64,000 bases of DNA, taken from Dehalococcoidia bacterium (GTDB lineage Bacteria > Chloroflexota > Dehalococcoidia > Lucifugimonadales > Lucifugimonadaceae). Positions 19,058-28,308 of the stretch are shown here, piece by piece. The notes below the pieces were generated by a model. It saw only the letters and a program-made list of their open reading frames with translations. It did no database searches and was not told the DNA's origin. Each line of letters opens with the position of its first letter. The first letter of the stretch is position 1. Made by a program: the position numbers and the translations under genes. Location of the stretch: positions 47,340 through 111,339 of the forward strand of contig JAJEGY010000006.1 of assembly GCA_022819585.1 (NCBI GenBank). Direction: 5' to 3'.

Positions 19058-20719
19058 ATGACCACCAAACTCCAAGGCAAACACGCTTTCATGCAGATGC
19101 TCCGTGCAGAGGGAGTCCGTTACATCTTCGGGAACCCCGGCACTAGCGAAGCACCCTTCATCGGCGTCCTCCACGAATACCCCGACCTCGAATACCTGAT
19201 GGTCGTCCAAGAAGGTGTCGCGATCGGCATGGCGGAAGGCTACGCACGAGCAAGTGGAGAGGTCGGATTCGTCAGTCTGCACATCGACAACGGACTGGCA
19301 AACGGCTTCAGCTTGATGATCGACCAGAAGCGCACCGGATCGCCAGTCGTCATCACCGCTGGCAATAAAGACATCCGTCACCTAGCCAACAACCGCAGCG
19401 ACTTAGCAGACATGGCGAGGCCATTCGCAAAATGGAGCGCCGAAGTCACACATCCTGAGCAGGTGCCTTCAATCATGCGCCGCGCCTTCCAAGAAGCGCG
19501 CACCCCACCGACCGGCCCTGTCTTCGTCGCACTCTCTGGAAACGCCATGGACGATTTCGCAGATATCGACCTCGATCCATCTAGCCAGATCCACGGCGAC
19601 CCGCGACCCGAACCCGCCGCCGTCGAAAACACATCGAAAATCCTCGCAAACGCTGTCAACCCGCTAATGATCGTCGGCGATGGCGTCTACACCAGCGGAG
19701 GCGTTTTTGCCGCAGCATCGTTAGCCGACACCATCGGCGCCCGTGTATTCGGCCACGTCGCCGGTCACACGCCATTCCCAACCGACCACCCGCTATGGTG
19801 CGGCCAGTTATCTTTCAGATCCGAAGAGGGGTTGGCTGCAATCAACAACGCCGACGTTATCTTGGCTGTCGGCTGCCCGGTATTCGAAGACTTCTTCTAC
19901 CGCTCCGGGAACTTCGTCAAACCCGATACGACTCTGATCCATATCGACGCCGACTCGAGCCAGATCGGACGAAAAGAACCGACCGACATCGGCATCTGGG
20001 CATCGCCGTTGCACGCACTGGCAGAGATCGAGATCGACGTCAGGCGTCGCATGACCGACGAAGACGTCGATGCTGCTGAAACCCGGATCGAGAAAATCGG
20101 CGCCGAGAACCAAGCGAGAATGGCCGCGTTCGAGGAACTAGCGACCAGCGGTTGGGATCGAGCACCCATACCTGTGGCAACATTCGGCAAAGCACTTGGC
20201 GACGCAATACCCCACGGCGCAAACGTCTTCAACGACTCGATCTCTTCGGCAGCGATGGTCAACGACGGCCTCGCGCGTCGTAACGACATCAAGATGATGG
20301 GAGCACGAGGTGGCGCCATCGGTTGGGGCATCGGCGCAACAATGGGTATGAAACTCGCCAATCCTGACAGCCCGACAATCGGCATCGTCGGCGACGGGAG
20401 CGCAATGATGACAGTCCAGGGGCTCTGGACAGCCGTCAATTACGACATCCCAGTCACCTACGTCATCTGCAACAACGCCGCGTATCGCGTCTTGAAGGTG
20501 AACATGAACGTGTATCACACCATCAACGAGATGCCGCCTCCCGAAATCTACAACGCTATGGATTTCACAACACCGTTCGACTTCAAAGCCCAAGCCGAAG
20601 CATACGGCGGAGTGGGAATACGCGTCACGCAAGCCGACGACATCAAACCAGCTATCGAAGCGGCCGTCGCGTCTGGTAAACCCTCATGCGTGGATGTCAT
20701 CTTGGACGGCGCAGTCTAG
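19058..20719 (+). CDS. thiamine-pyrophosphate-dependent enzyme (benzoylformate decarboxylase/acetolactate synthase-like)
   Basis: GVRYIFGNPGTSEAPF, VVQEGVAIGMAEGYARASG, TPP-binding GIVGDGSAMMTVQGLWTAVNYDIPVTYVICNN; ATG at 19058 preferred over 19010. Confidence 0.87.
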   Translation: MTTKLQGKHAFMQMLRAEGVRYIFGNPGTSEAPFIGVLHEYPDLEYLMVVQEGVAIGMAEGYARASGEVGFVSLHIDNGLANGFSLMIDQKRTGSPVVITAGNKDIRHLANNRSDLADMARPFAKWSAEVTHPEQVPSIMRRAFQEARTPPTGPVFVALSGNAMDDFADIDLDPSSQIHGDPRPEPAAVENTSKILANAVNPLMIVGDGVYTSGGVFAAASLADTIGARVFGHVAGHTPFPTDHPLWCGQLSFRSEEGLAAINNADVILAVGCPVFEDFFYRSGNFVKPDTTLIHIDADSSQIGRKEPTDIGIWASPLHALAEIEIDVRRRMTDEDVDAAETRIEKIGAENQARMAAFEELATSGWDRAPIPVATFGKALGDAIPHGANVFNDSISSAAMVNDGLARRNDIKMMGARGGAIGWGIGATMGMKLANPDSPTIGIVGDGSAMMTVQGLWTAVNYDIPVTYVICNNAAYRVLKVNMNVYHTINEMPPPEIYNAMDFTTPFDFKAQAEAYGGVGIRVTQADDIKPAIEAAVASGKPSCVDVILDGAV

Positions 20720-20746
20720 GCGTTAACTCAGGAAATTTCCATATTT

Positions 20747-21847
20747 ATGGTCGATTCAGCCAAGACTCAAGACCTTATTCGAAATTCATGGAAAGATGCT
20801 GCCATATACGGTGTTTTGGCGGACGCTGCTGACGACCCTGAAAGAATTCGCCATTTCCAGCGATTGCAGGAGATTCAAACGTCAGTTGCTCGGCGTTGGT
20901 CGCGATCTGCATCGGCTGATCTAGCCGCACGAAACATTGGCAGGTATTCCATCTCGTTGGCCCTGTTCAGATTGGCCTCGAAGATCTTGAGTCCAGCACG
21001 CATCGCCGGACTGCTTAGAAGTCGTTTTCGCCAAACTTTGAGCAACAACGCCGAGGTATACATCTCGGCAGGGCTAAAGGAAGAGGCGGTCGAGAGCATG
21101 GATTTGCTGGACCGGCTTTCCCAAGGAACTACGGCAGATGGTCAACACCACGAGTACGGATCATTAGCCACACGATCCGGAGCGTTGCGGGCCGCGGTTC
21201 TAGGCGTGAATGACGGGTTGGTTTCTAATACAACGCTCACACTGGGAGTCGCGGCAGGAGCTTCGGATCCCAGCATCGTTGTGCTCGCTGGCATAGCAGG
21301 GTTGGTCGGCGGGGCACTCTCTATGGCGGCCGGGGAATATATCTCTGTAGTTTCTCAACGCGAGTTCAATGAAAACCTTGTTCGTTGGGAGAACGCTGAA
21401 TTGCTCCTCTGGAGTGAAGAAGAGGAAGCCGAGTTTGCCGAGATATTGGTAGCTAAAGGTCTATCTCCGATTGAGGCGAAAAACGCATCCGCCCGCATAA
21501 TGAGCGACCATGAAACCGCCCTGGAGATGCATGTAAGAGAAGAACTGAGCATCGACCCAGATGATTTGGGTGGTTCTCCAATGACAGCCGCGATCAGTTC
21601 GTTGCTTGCCTTCGCAGTTGGCGCGGGCGTGCCGTTGGTGCCCTATATGGTGGGATTGAGCGGTTCGACTTCCATTTTGGTCAGCGTGCTCGCATCAGGG
21701 ACGGCTCTGCTAATTGTCGGAGGTGGCTTAGGCTGGATGTCGGGAAGCGGCAAGCTATACGGCGCGCTAAGAATGCTATTGGTCGGCTTGGCAGCCGGCG
21801 CGATTACGTTCGGCCTAGGTTCTTTAGTGGGCCAACAATTAGGGTGA
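20747..21847 (+). CDS. VIT1/CCC1-family transporter with N-terminal ferritin-like region
   Basis: RSGALRAAVLGVNDGLVSNTTLTLGVAAGA, GALSMAAGEYISVVSQREF; N-terminal helical region resembles rubrerythrin/MbfA-type domains. Confidence 0.82.
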   Translation: MVDSAKTQDLIRNSWKDAAIYGVLADAADDPERIRHFQRLQEIQTSVARRWSRSASADLAARNIGRYSISLALFRLASKILSPARIAGLLRSRFRQTLSNNAEVYISAGLKEEAVESMDLLDRLSQGTTADGQHHEYGSLATRSGALRAAVLGVNDGLVSNTTLTLGVAAGASDPSIVVLAGIAGLVGGALSMAAGEYISVVSQREFNENLVRWENAELLLWSEEEEAEFAEILVAKGLSPIEAKNASARIMSDHETALEMHVREELSIDPDDLGGSPMTAAISSLLAFAVGAGVPLVPYMVGLSGSTSILVSVLASGTALLIVGGGLGWMSGSGKLYGALRMLLVGLAAGAITFGLGSLVGQQLG

Positions 21848-21934
21848 CGAATTTATACGGCCTTCCACAACAGCCCTCGGATTAGCCTCAGCAAGCCCAC
21901 ACTAATTTATCCGGCGATCGGTTCGCCCCGAGTT

Positions 21935-22246
21935 TTAGGAAGCAGAACGCTTTCGGCGGCGGCGCATCGGACGATCCAAAACCGAGAACATTACTCGCCC
22001 GTTTTCCTCGTCAATGACGACATGCACGAACTTCTCGACGATTTTGGCGGCCTTTTGAACCTGCAACTTGACGTTAGACGCGTTACGGCCAGCAGCATAC
22101 CCGATCGCTTTCGCATCGCCGACCTCCATCTTCGAGAGCGCCTCGATCAGCGCGATCATTTCCGGCGACCGCGAGGTCGCAGAATATCTTCGGTTGGTTT
22201 CCCACACTTCTTGTACTTCTCGTAGCGAGACGTTTTCTATTCGCAT
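21935..22246 (-). CDS. hypothetical protein
   Basis: Compact ORF, basic C-terminus; start MRIENVSLREVQ. Confidence 0.5.
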   Translation of the reverse strand: MRIENVSLREVQEVWETNRRYSATSRSPEMIALIEALSKMEVGDAKAIGYAAGRNASNVKLQVQKAAKIVEKFVHVVIDEENGRVMFSVLDRPMRRRRKRSAS

Positions 22247-22460
22247 GTTTACCCCATTACTCGCTAACGTCATTCACTTGTCCGATTTTACACCTGAAAA
22301 CGTCCGAACGAGATGCTGTATTAACCACTACTTCGTGGGTCGTTTTGGCGCATTTTGACAGTTGCTCTTCCGATGTTTTCCAGTTATCGTCAACTCTCGC
22401 ATCTCAGTGTTTCGGGAATACTCGACCCTTTATTCATTGCGCGACTAATCGCGATCAAAT

Positions 22461-24059
22461 TCAGCTTCTCTTTGAAATCAAGCCCAAATCGGTCAGTCGC
22501 CGCATCACCATGTCTGCGCCCTGCCCCGGTGAATTATCCGATCCAACAGCAACGTCCGCTTCGCCTTCGGAGTCTACCGAATCGCCTTGTCGGACAGATA
22601 GAAAAACTCCGCTCCCAGTTCCTACATTTCCGGTACTGTCGCCTCTATTTTCCGAATTAGGCGCCACCGAGACCACCGCACCACCATTGCGGGAAGCTTC
22701 CCTAGCAACAAGATCGATCGTTTCAAGAGTTAGCGCAGAATCATCCAGCAACGTCACTGGCCGTGAACCGTCCTCCAACAACATTTCCGCCAGGGCATTT
22801 CCTAGGGACGAATTTGCGGTGGAAGAAGTACCTGAGATGTATATGTTGAATCCGCGCTCCCCCATTGCGGGGTAAGACTTGCGTAGTTCGCGTATCACGC
22901 TCGGATACGAGAACCATTCAGGTATCTCAGCGCCGCTTTCAAGACGATCACGAAGCTCTGTTCCAGACAGATTCATCACTTTGGAATCTTCGTCCAACTC
23001 GTCGCGAGTCACGTAAAGATCTCGCGTACCGTCGTAGACGACTTCTTGGAATGTAACGACCTCGATCCCTAGTTCGTCTCGATAATCCTCGACAAGGTAT
23101 TGCGCATCGTAAGGACCGTAGAAAGGATTCCCGTCGCGATCGTTGCCGGGTCCCGCGTGATCTCGACCGACAATGAAGTGCGTGCAACCGTAATTCTTGC
23201 GCACGATCGCATGCCAAACGGCTTCTCTCGGCCCACCCATCCTCATGGCCAGCTGCAGAAGGCTCAGAGTCGCAGAGTCATCCTCGTACCCGTCCAGAAC
23301 CGCACGGTAGCATCGCACGCGAGTGTGATATTCAACATCCCCCGGTTTTGTGAGCCCTACCACCGGATGGATCAGGAGATTAGCCGACACTTGCTCAGCC
23401 GCGCGACGCGTCAACTCGACGTGGGCCCGATGCATCGGGTTGCGAGTCTGGAAAGCGACGATCTTAGACCAGCCCATGTCCTCAAACAATGCGCGAAGTT
23501 GGGCTGGCGTATGCCTCATTTCTGGATACGTGTGATGTTGGGAAGCCCTGACGCCTTCCAGAGAGCCACCCACATAGTAGTCATCAGTTTGATTCAGCAG
23601 CGAGTTTACGCCTGGATGGAACTCGTCCTTAGTTCCGAAAACCTTGACCGCCTCTTCAACCTTGTCTGGCATCCAAACGTCGCTGACATTCAGGATCGCT
23701 ACGAGCACTCCCTCAGGATGGATAAGGGCAAGACGATCCCCATCCGACAACGACGTAGCAACCGACTCAGGTAAATCCAAAACTATCGGCATCGGCCAAA
23801 GAGTGCCATCAACCAGACGCATCTCGTCTCGAACGCCCTCGTAGTCTGCGCGCCCCATGAAACCGGCCAGAGGAGAAAATGCCCCAGTGAGTATCTGCTC
23901 AATATCACAGAGTTGCCTCGGTGTGAGCACCCATTGCCTTAGCGAAAGCGCATCGGCTTCCAGTTCCTTGGCCCTCGTTCGATCCGACAGGAGGTCGATC
24001 AAAACCCCGCCATGCGGATCGATCAATCCATTCTCTTCAGATATTGCCGCTGTACTCAT
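22461..24059 (-). CDS. sat: sulfate adenylyltransferase with C-terminal degenerate APS-kinase-like domain
   Basis: FQTRNPMHRAHVELTRRA and VGRDHAGPGND ATP-sulfurylase motifs; C-terminal GERGFNIYISGTSSTANSSLGNALAEMLLEDGSRPVTLLDDSAL matches APS kinase N-terminus without the P-loop Lys. Confidence 0.9.
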   Translation of the reverse strand: MSTAAISEENGLIDPHGGVLIDLLSDRTRAKELEADALSLRQWVLTPRQLCDIEQILTGAFSPLAGFMGRADYEGVRDEMRLVDGTLWPMPIVLDLPESVATSLSDGDRLALIHPEGVLVAILNVSDVWMPDKVEEAVKVFGTKDEFHPGVNSLLNQTDDYYVGGSLEGVRASQHHTYPEMRHTPAQLRALFEDMGWSKIVAFQTRNPMHRAHVELTRRAAEQVSANLLIHPVVGLTKPGDVEYHTRVRCYRAVLDGYEDDSATLSLLQLAMRMGGPREAVWHAIVRKNYGCTHFIVGRDHAGPGNDRDGNPFYGPYDAQYLVEDYRDELGIEVVTFQEVVYDGTRDLYVTRDELDEDSKVMNLSGTELRDRLESGAEIPEWFSYPSVIRELRKSYPAMGERGFNIYISGTSSTANSSLGNALAEMLLEDGSRPVTLLDDSALTLETIDLVAREASRNGGAVVSVAPNSENRGDSTGNVGTGSGVFLSVRQGDSVDSEGEADVAVGSDNSPGQGADMVMRRLTDLGLISKRS

Positions 24060-24109
24060 TTCCTCTTCCAGTTCGTTTGCGTTTTAGTGTCGGATGATAC
24101 GCAGATAGT

Positions 24110-25285
24110 TCAGTCGCTTTGCCCGCGTTTAGCCCAATCAGCGTTTTCGAACATATTCAGACCCGGATCCGCGATCACTCCCGCATCTGTGTAGTTCGGC
24201 GGTTGCGAGCGAATGAACTCTTCATCGAGTTCGATACCCCAACCCGGTCCCTCTGGCAGCGGAAAGTAACCATCCACAACCTCTGGATAGTTCGTTCCCG
24301 CATTCTTCACGTGCGGGTCAGCGAAATCGTTGAAATGCTCAAGTATTTTCACGTTTCGCAACGTCAAGCAAAGATGTAGCGCAGCCATCGTCGAGATGAT
24401 CCCGCCCACGTTGTGGGGAGCGACCATTATCGAGTAACTTTCGGCGGTCGAAGCAATCTTCTTGACCTCCAAGATGCCACCGCACTGCGTTATATCGGGT
24501 TGGATGACATCCACCGTCTGCGCCCCCCAGATCTCTCGGAACTCAGGAGCCCCGTACAAGCGCTCACCGGTTGCAATAGGTAAGCTGGTGTGTTGCCTGA
24601 CCGATTGCAGCGCGGGAACATCTCCCGGGCGCACGGGTTCTTCGATCCAACCGATGTTGAAACGTTCTACTTGACGCGCCACTTCTCTAGCCTGATGGGG
24701 CGCGAAGCGGCCATGCATCTCAATCATGATTTGTGCACGAGTGCCGGCCACCGACGCGACCGATTCGATCAGATCAAGCGATTTGAAGAACTCGTCACGC
24801 TCAAGTTCAAGGTCTCCGTTGCCGAACGGGTCGAACTTCATCGCCCTATAGCCGCGATCCAATACACGCTGCGCGGCCGTTGCGAACTGCTCCGGCTCCC
24901 GCTCGACGGTGTACCACCCATTGGCATAGGCCTGGACTCGGTTGGCGACTTGGCCACCGAGAAGTTTGTAAACGGGTTGATTGCACGCTTTGCCGATAAT
25001 ATCCCAAAACGCAAGCTCTACCAACGCCAACCCGGTATGGACTACCTCGCCTGGCTTCCCGAAATCGAGCAACGTCATCCGACGATATAACGCTTCGATA
25101 TCGAACGGATCGTGCCCTATGAAGTGGCGCTCCGCGTCGCGCAGGTACTCGCGGACCGTGTGAGTCTTGCCTAGGACCCTAGCCTCCCCGATACCTGTGA
25201 TTCCGGCATCGGTCTCGATGATGCAATATGTCAGATTACGCCAAGGCGTGCCAAGCACTAAGGTGCGGAATCCTGTTGTCTTCAT
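24110..25285 (-). CDS. enolase-superfamily (mandelate racemase/MLE) protein, second paralog
   Basis: YCIIETDAGITGIGEARV, MIEMHGRFAP, IGWIEEPVRPGDV, VDVIQPDITQCGGILEVKKIA. Confidence 0.87.
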   Translation of the reverse strand: MKTTGFRTLVLGTPWRNLTYCIIETDAGITGIGEARVLGKTHTVREYLRDAERHFIGHDPFDIEALYRRMTLLDFGKPGEVVHTGLALVELAFWDIIGKACNQPVYKLLGGQVANRVQAYANGWYTVEREPEQFATAAQRVLDRGYRAMKFDPFGNGDLELERDEFFKSLDLIESVASVAGTRAQIMIEMHGRFAPHQAREVARQVERFNIGWIEEPVRPGDVPALQSVRQHTSLPIATGERLYGAPEFREIWGAQTVDVIQPDITQCGGILEVKKIASTAESYSIMVAPHNVGGIISTMAALHLCLTLRNVKILEHFNDFADPHVKNAGTNYPEVVDGYFPLPEGPGWGIELDEEFIRSQPPNYTDAGVIADPGLNMFENADWAKRGQSD

Positions 25286-25412
25286 TAAGGGACCTGTCAG
25301 TTGCCGAGTTGCAGACTCAGTCGATTCTACAAATTAATGAAAGGGAGTCTCAAACCCATCGTTTGATACGGAGTAGCACTCAAATTCGGGCGTTACAATA
25401 AGTCTCAACGCC

Positions 25413-25487
25413 GCGGGAGTAACTCAGTGGTAGAGTGCCTGCCTTCCAAGCAGGGTGTCGCGGGTTCGAATCCCGTCTCCCGCTCCA
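25413..25487 (+). tRNA. tRNA-Gly(TCC)
   Basis: GCGGGAG (25413-25419) pairs with CTCCCGC (25477-25483); anticodon TCC in CTTCCAA; GGGTTCGAATCCC T-arm; encoded CCA. Confidence 0.95.
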
Positions 25488-25492
25488 TTCCG

Positions 25493-26542
25493 TTAACCCC
25501 GAGCCTTCATCGCGCTTCGACGCGGATCCAGAAGCAAATTGATCTGCACATCTCGCTCGGTCATCAAGCAAACATCGCTTGTGCAGTAGGATTTCCTCAA
25601 AATCGCCATACCTGTCAATTGCGACGTTCGCGGATCTCGAGATGCGGATGTCACCCAACCTGCGTTACGACTGCTGCCGGCCACCAAAATACGATCCCTT
25701 GGCGTGACCGTCGATTTACCGACCTCTTCGTCAATCACGCTGAAACCCACCAAAGAACGCTGAACCTTGTCATAGGTATCTAGGCGCGCGATCACTTCCT
25801 GTCCCACGTAGCAACCCTTCTCAAAATCGACTAAATGCATGAGACCGACTTCTAGCGGATTGACATCCTCGGTTGATTCCTTGCCAGCGATCGGTGTCTG
25901 GTTAGCGATCCTGATGAAATCGAACAACTCATTCGACGCGGGTTTTAGTTCTCGCCTGGCGAACCTATCCATAACCTCAGGCACGGCTGGTTGACCGACC
26001 ATCAACAGCCAAGATTCCGGCCCTGCCGTATCCGACCGCAACGCTAAGACAACGCCTCCATCTACAACATCCATCCCGCGGATCGAGCCGATGTCATTCT
26101 CCGCGAAATCCAGTTCAAGCATCAATTGGCTAACCAGACCCGTCGCATCCGGTCCAACGACGTACCACCGCTTCAAGAATCCACTCAGATCGTTGAGTTC
26201 CGCATCCTCAATAATCGTGAATCTCTCAATGCCTCTTTGCATCGGACCGCAATCAGGGGCGTCAGATACCAGAAGCAGTTCCTCAGCTGACCGCTTCAAA
26301 ACCCACAGCACATCGACAATCCTGCCCTTTTCGTTCGTGAGGACGGTTCGTCGCGCTTCACCATCTCCAAGATCCAGGAGCGAATTGGTGGTCAACCTAT
26401 GAAGCAGATCTAAAGCATCAGGCCCCACATGCCCAATGATCGAACCAAACTGCGGCTCAATCAGCGCTGCACCGCGCGCAACGTAATCCGAATACTGCTC
26501 AGCTAGGGTTGCAGAATCTGCGTTGGCCGCAATGGTCGACAT
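25493..26542 (-). CDS. YgfZ/GcvT-family folate-binding protein
   Basis: LDLLHRLTTNSLLDL, TVLTNEKGRIVDVLWV, FEKGCYVGQEVIARLDT (KGCYxGQE YgfZ signature); internal start MSTIAANADS avoids overlap. Confidence 0.88.
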   Translation of the reverse strand: MSTIAANADSATLAEQYSDYVARGAALIEPQFGSIIGHVGPDALDLLHRLTTNSLLDLGDGEARRTVLTNEKGRIVDVLWVLKRSAEELLLVSDAPDCGPMQRGIERFTIIEDAELNDLSGFLKRWYVVGPDATGLVSQLMLELDFAENDIGSIRGMDVVDGGVVLALRSDTAGPESWLLMVGQPAVPEVMDRFARRELKPASNELFDFIRIANQTPIAGKESTEDVNPLEVGLMHLVDFEKGCYVGQEVIARLDTYDKVQRSLVGFSVIDEEVGKSTVTPRDRILVAGSSRNAGWVTSASRDPRTSQLTGMAILRKSYCTSDVCLMTERDVQINLLLDPRRSAMKARG

Positions 26543-26552
26543 TGCGAGCGGT

Positions 26553-26915
26553 TCAGACGGCGAAAGAATCGCCGCATCCGCAGGTCCGTTTGGCGTTGGG
26601 ATTGTGAAACTCAAAACCGCGCCCGTTCAACCCGTCAGAAAAATCAAGCACTGTGCCAGCCAAAAACACGAACGCGCGCTTAGGAATGTAGACCTCGATA
26701 CCGTTTTCGCTGATGACCTTATCCGACTCGTCCGGACCATCCACCAACTCAAGAACATATTGCAAACCTGAACACCCGCCGCCCTGTACTGCGATCTTCA
26801 AACCACAGCGTTCACGACCTTCCTTCTGTGCGAATTCCAAAGCCTTTGACGCGGCCTTCTCGGTAACGCGCACGGTGTTGATGGGAACGATTTGTGGATG
26901 TTCGGCGATTGCCAT
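26553..26915 (-). CDS. iron-sulfur cluster assembly accessory protein (ErpA/IscA-like)
   Basis: CGLKIAVQGGGCSGLQYVLEL and TCGCGDSF cysteine motifs. Confidence 0.92.
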   Translation of the reverse strand: MAIAEHPQIVPINTVRVTEKAASKALEFAQKEGRERCGLKIAVQGGGCSGLQYVLELVDGPDESDKVISENGIEVYIPKRAFVFLAGTVLDFSDGLNGRGFEFHNPNAKRTCGCGDSFAV

Positions 26916-27059
26916 CGTATCGAGGATGTTGCCTGCCTACTGGCTCGGATTAGGCTGTTCTATCGGTTAGTCGACCTGCACCAAATTCCAGACAAAGCAT
27001 AGGGTTTCGCTCAACATAGAATCGAAACTGTCATCGGTACACATCTTATATCAACCGTC

Positions 27060-27632
27060 TTGGTCAGGAATTCCATCAGCACGAAGCGCGGTGACAGCGG
27101 CGAAACGTCGCTGTTGTACGGCGGTCGGGTGGCGAAATCCAACCGACGCGTCGAAGCAAACGGCATTGGCGACGAGGCTGTAAGCGCTCTCGGACTAGCG
27201 CGAGCCCATTGCAATTCAGATTTCATCCACGACGCACTGCTGGAAATCCAGCGCCAGATGTTCCTTGCCAACGCAGAGATCACGACTTCAACAGATCATC
27301 TCGACCGGCTACAGGAACACTTCCAAGTGATCGGCGAAGAGCAGGTGTCCGCGTTGGATGAACTCTTGCAACGATTGGAAGATGAAATAGAACTGCCTGC
27401 GGCCTTCATCATCCCTGGTGCAACGGTAAGTTCTGCGACCCTTGATCTGGCTCGATGCAAGGTGAGGGAGCTGGAGCGAATCGCGGTCACTCTCTACGAA
27501 GACGGCATGATTAAAAATCAGCATCTGCTGGTTTGGCTGAACCGACTCTCTGATTGCGTATTCATGATGGCCCGATACGTTGACCGAGATCTGTCACCAG
27601 AGATAGTCACGGGAACGAGGCGAGCACGTTGA
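27060..27632 (+). CDS. PduO-type cob(I)alamin adenosyltransferase-like protein (divergent)
   Basis: GDSGETSLLYGGRVAKSNRRVEANG, FIIPGATVSSATLDLARCKVRELER, LLVWLNRLSDCVFMMAR collinear with PduO-type ATRs; start codon uncertain. Confidence 0.72.
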   Translation: MVRNSISTKRGDSGETSLLYGGRVAKSNRRVEANGIGDEAVSALGLARAHCNSDFIHDALLEIQRQMFLANAEITTSTDHLDRLQEHFQVIGEEQVSALDELLQRLEDEIELPAAFIIPGATVSSATLDLARCKVRELERIAVTLYEDGMIKNQHLLVWLNRLSDCVFMMARYVDRDLSPEIVTGTRRAR

Positions 27633-28288
27633 GCGAATTCCGACTCGCCATAATCAACACCGGCGCCGCCAATATCCACAGCGTCGAAAAAGCGGTCCGA
27701 GTAGCAGGTGGCGACCCAGTCGTGACCACTTCAGCAGACGTGATCTCCAACGCTCACGCCGCGATACTTCCGGGCGTTGGCGCAAACGACGCCGTAATGA
27801 GGCAACTCATCGATCGAGAATTGCCCGACACTATACGCGAATTCGCAGATTCCGGAAGGCCATTGCTGTGCGTTTGCCTAGGCATGCAGATCCTGTTCGA
27901 ATCATCTGAAGAGGGCGAGTTGCCGGGGCTCGGCATACTGCGCGGTGACGTTGTTCGGTTTCCAGTAGATTCCAAGACCGCCGACGGGACAAGACTGAAG
28001 GTTCCCCACATGGGTTGGAACACTGTGCACTTCCTCGATGATGAAGTGGCAAGACACCCCGCGTTTGAAGGCATCCCTCAGGACACGTTCTTCTACTTCG
28101 TGCATTCCTACCACTGCCGCGCAAAAGACCCCGGCGACGTTGCAGCAACTTCGCCTCACGGAATCGAAGTATGTGCAGCCGTGGTGCATGACAACATCGT
28201 AGGCACCCAATTCCATCCCGAAAAGAGCGGCCGGTCTGGATTGGAGATCTACGCCAAATTCCTAGACTTTGCACAGCGAACCAAGTAG
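27629..28288 (+). CDS. hisH: imidazole glycerol phosphate synthase subunit HisH
   Basis: LPGVGANDAVMRQL, PLLCVCLGMQILFESSEEG, VGTQFHPEKSGRSG; TTG start overlapping upstream TGA. Confidence 0.93.
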   Translation: MSEFRLAIINTGAANIHSVEKAVRVAGGDPVVTTSADVISNAHAAILPGVGANDAVMRQLIDRELPDTIREFADSGRPLLCVCLGMQILFESSEEGELPGLGILRGDVVRFPVDSKTADGTRLKVPHMGWNTVHFLDDEVARHPAFEGIPQDTFFYFVHSYHCRAKDPGDVAATSPHGIEVCAAVVHDNIVGTQFHPEKSGRSGLEIYAKFLDFAQRTK

Positions 28289-28308
28289 GCACTGGATCCC
28301 AACGACCA

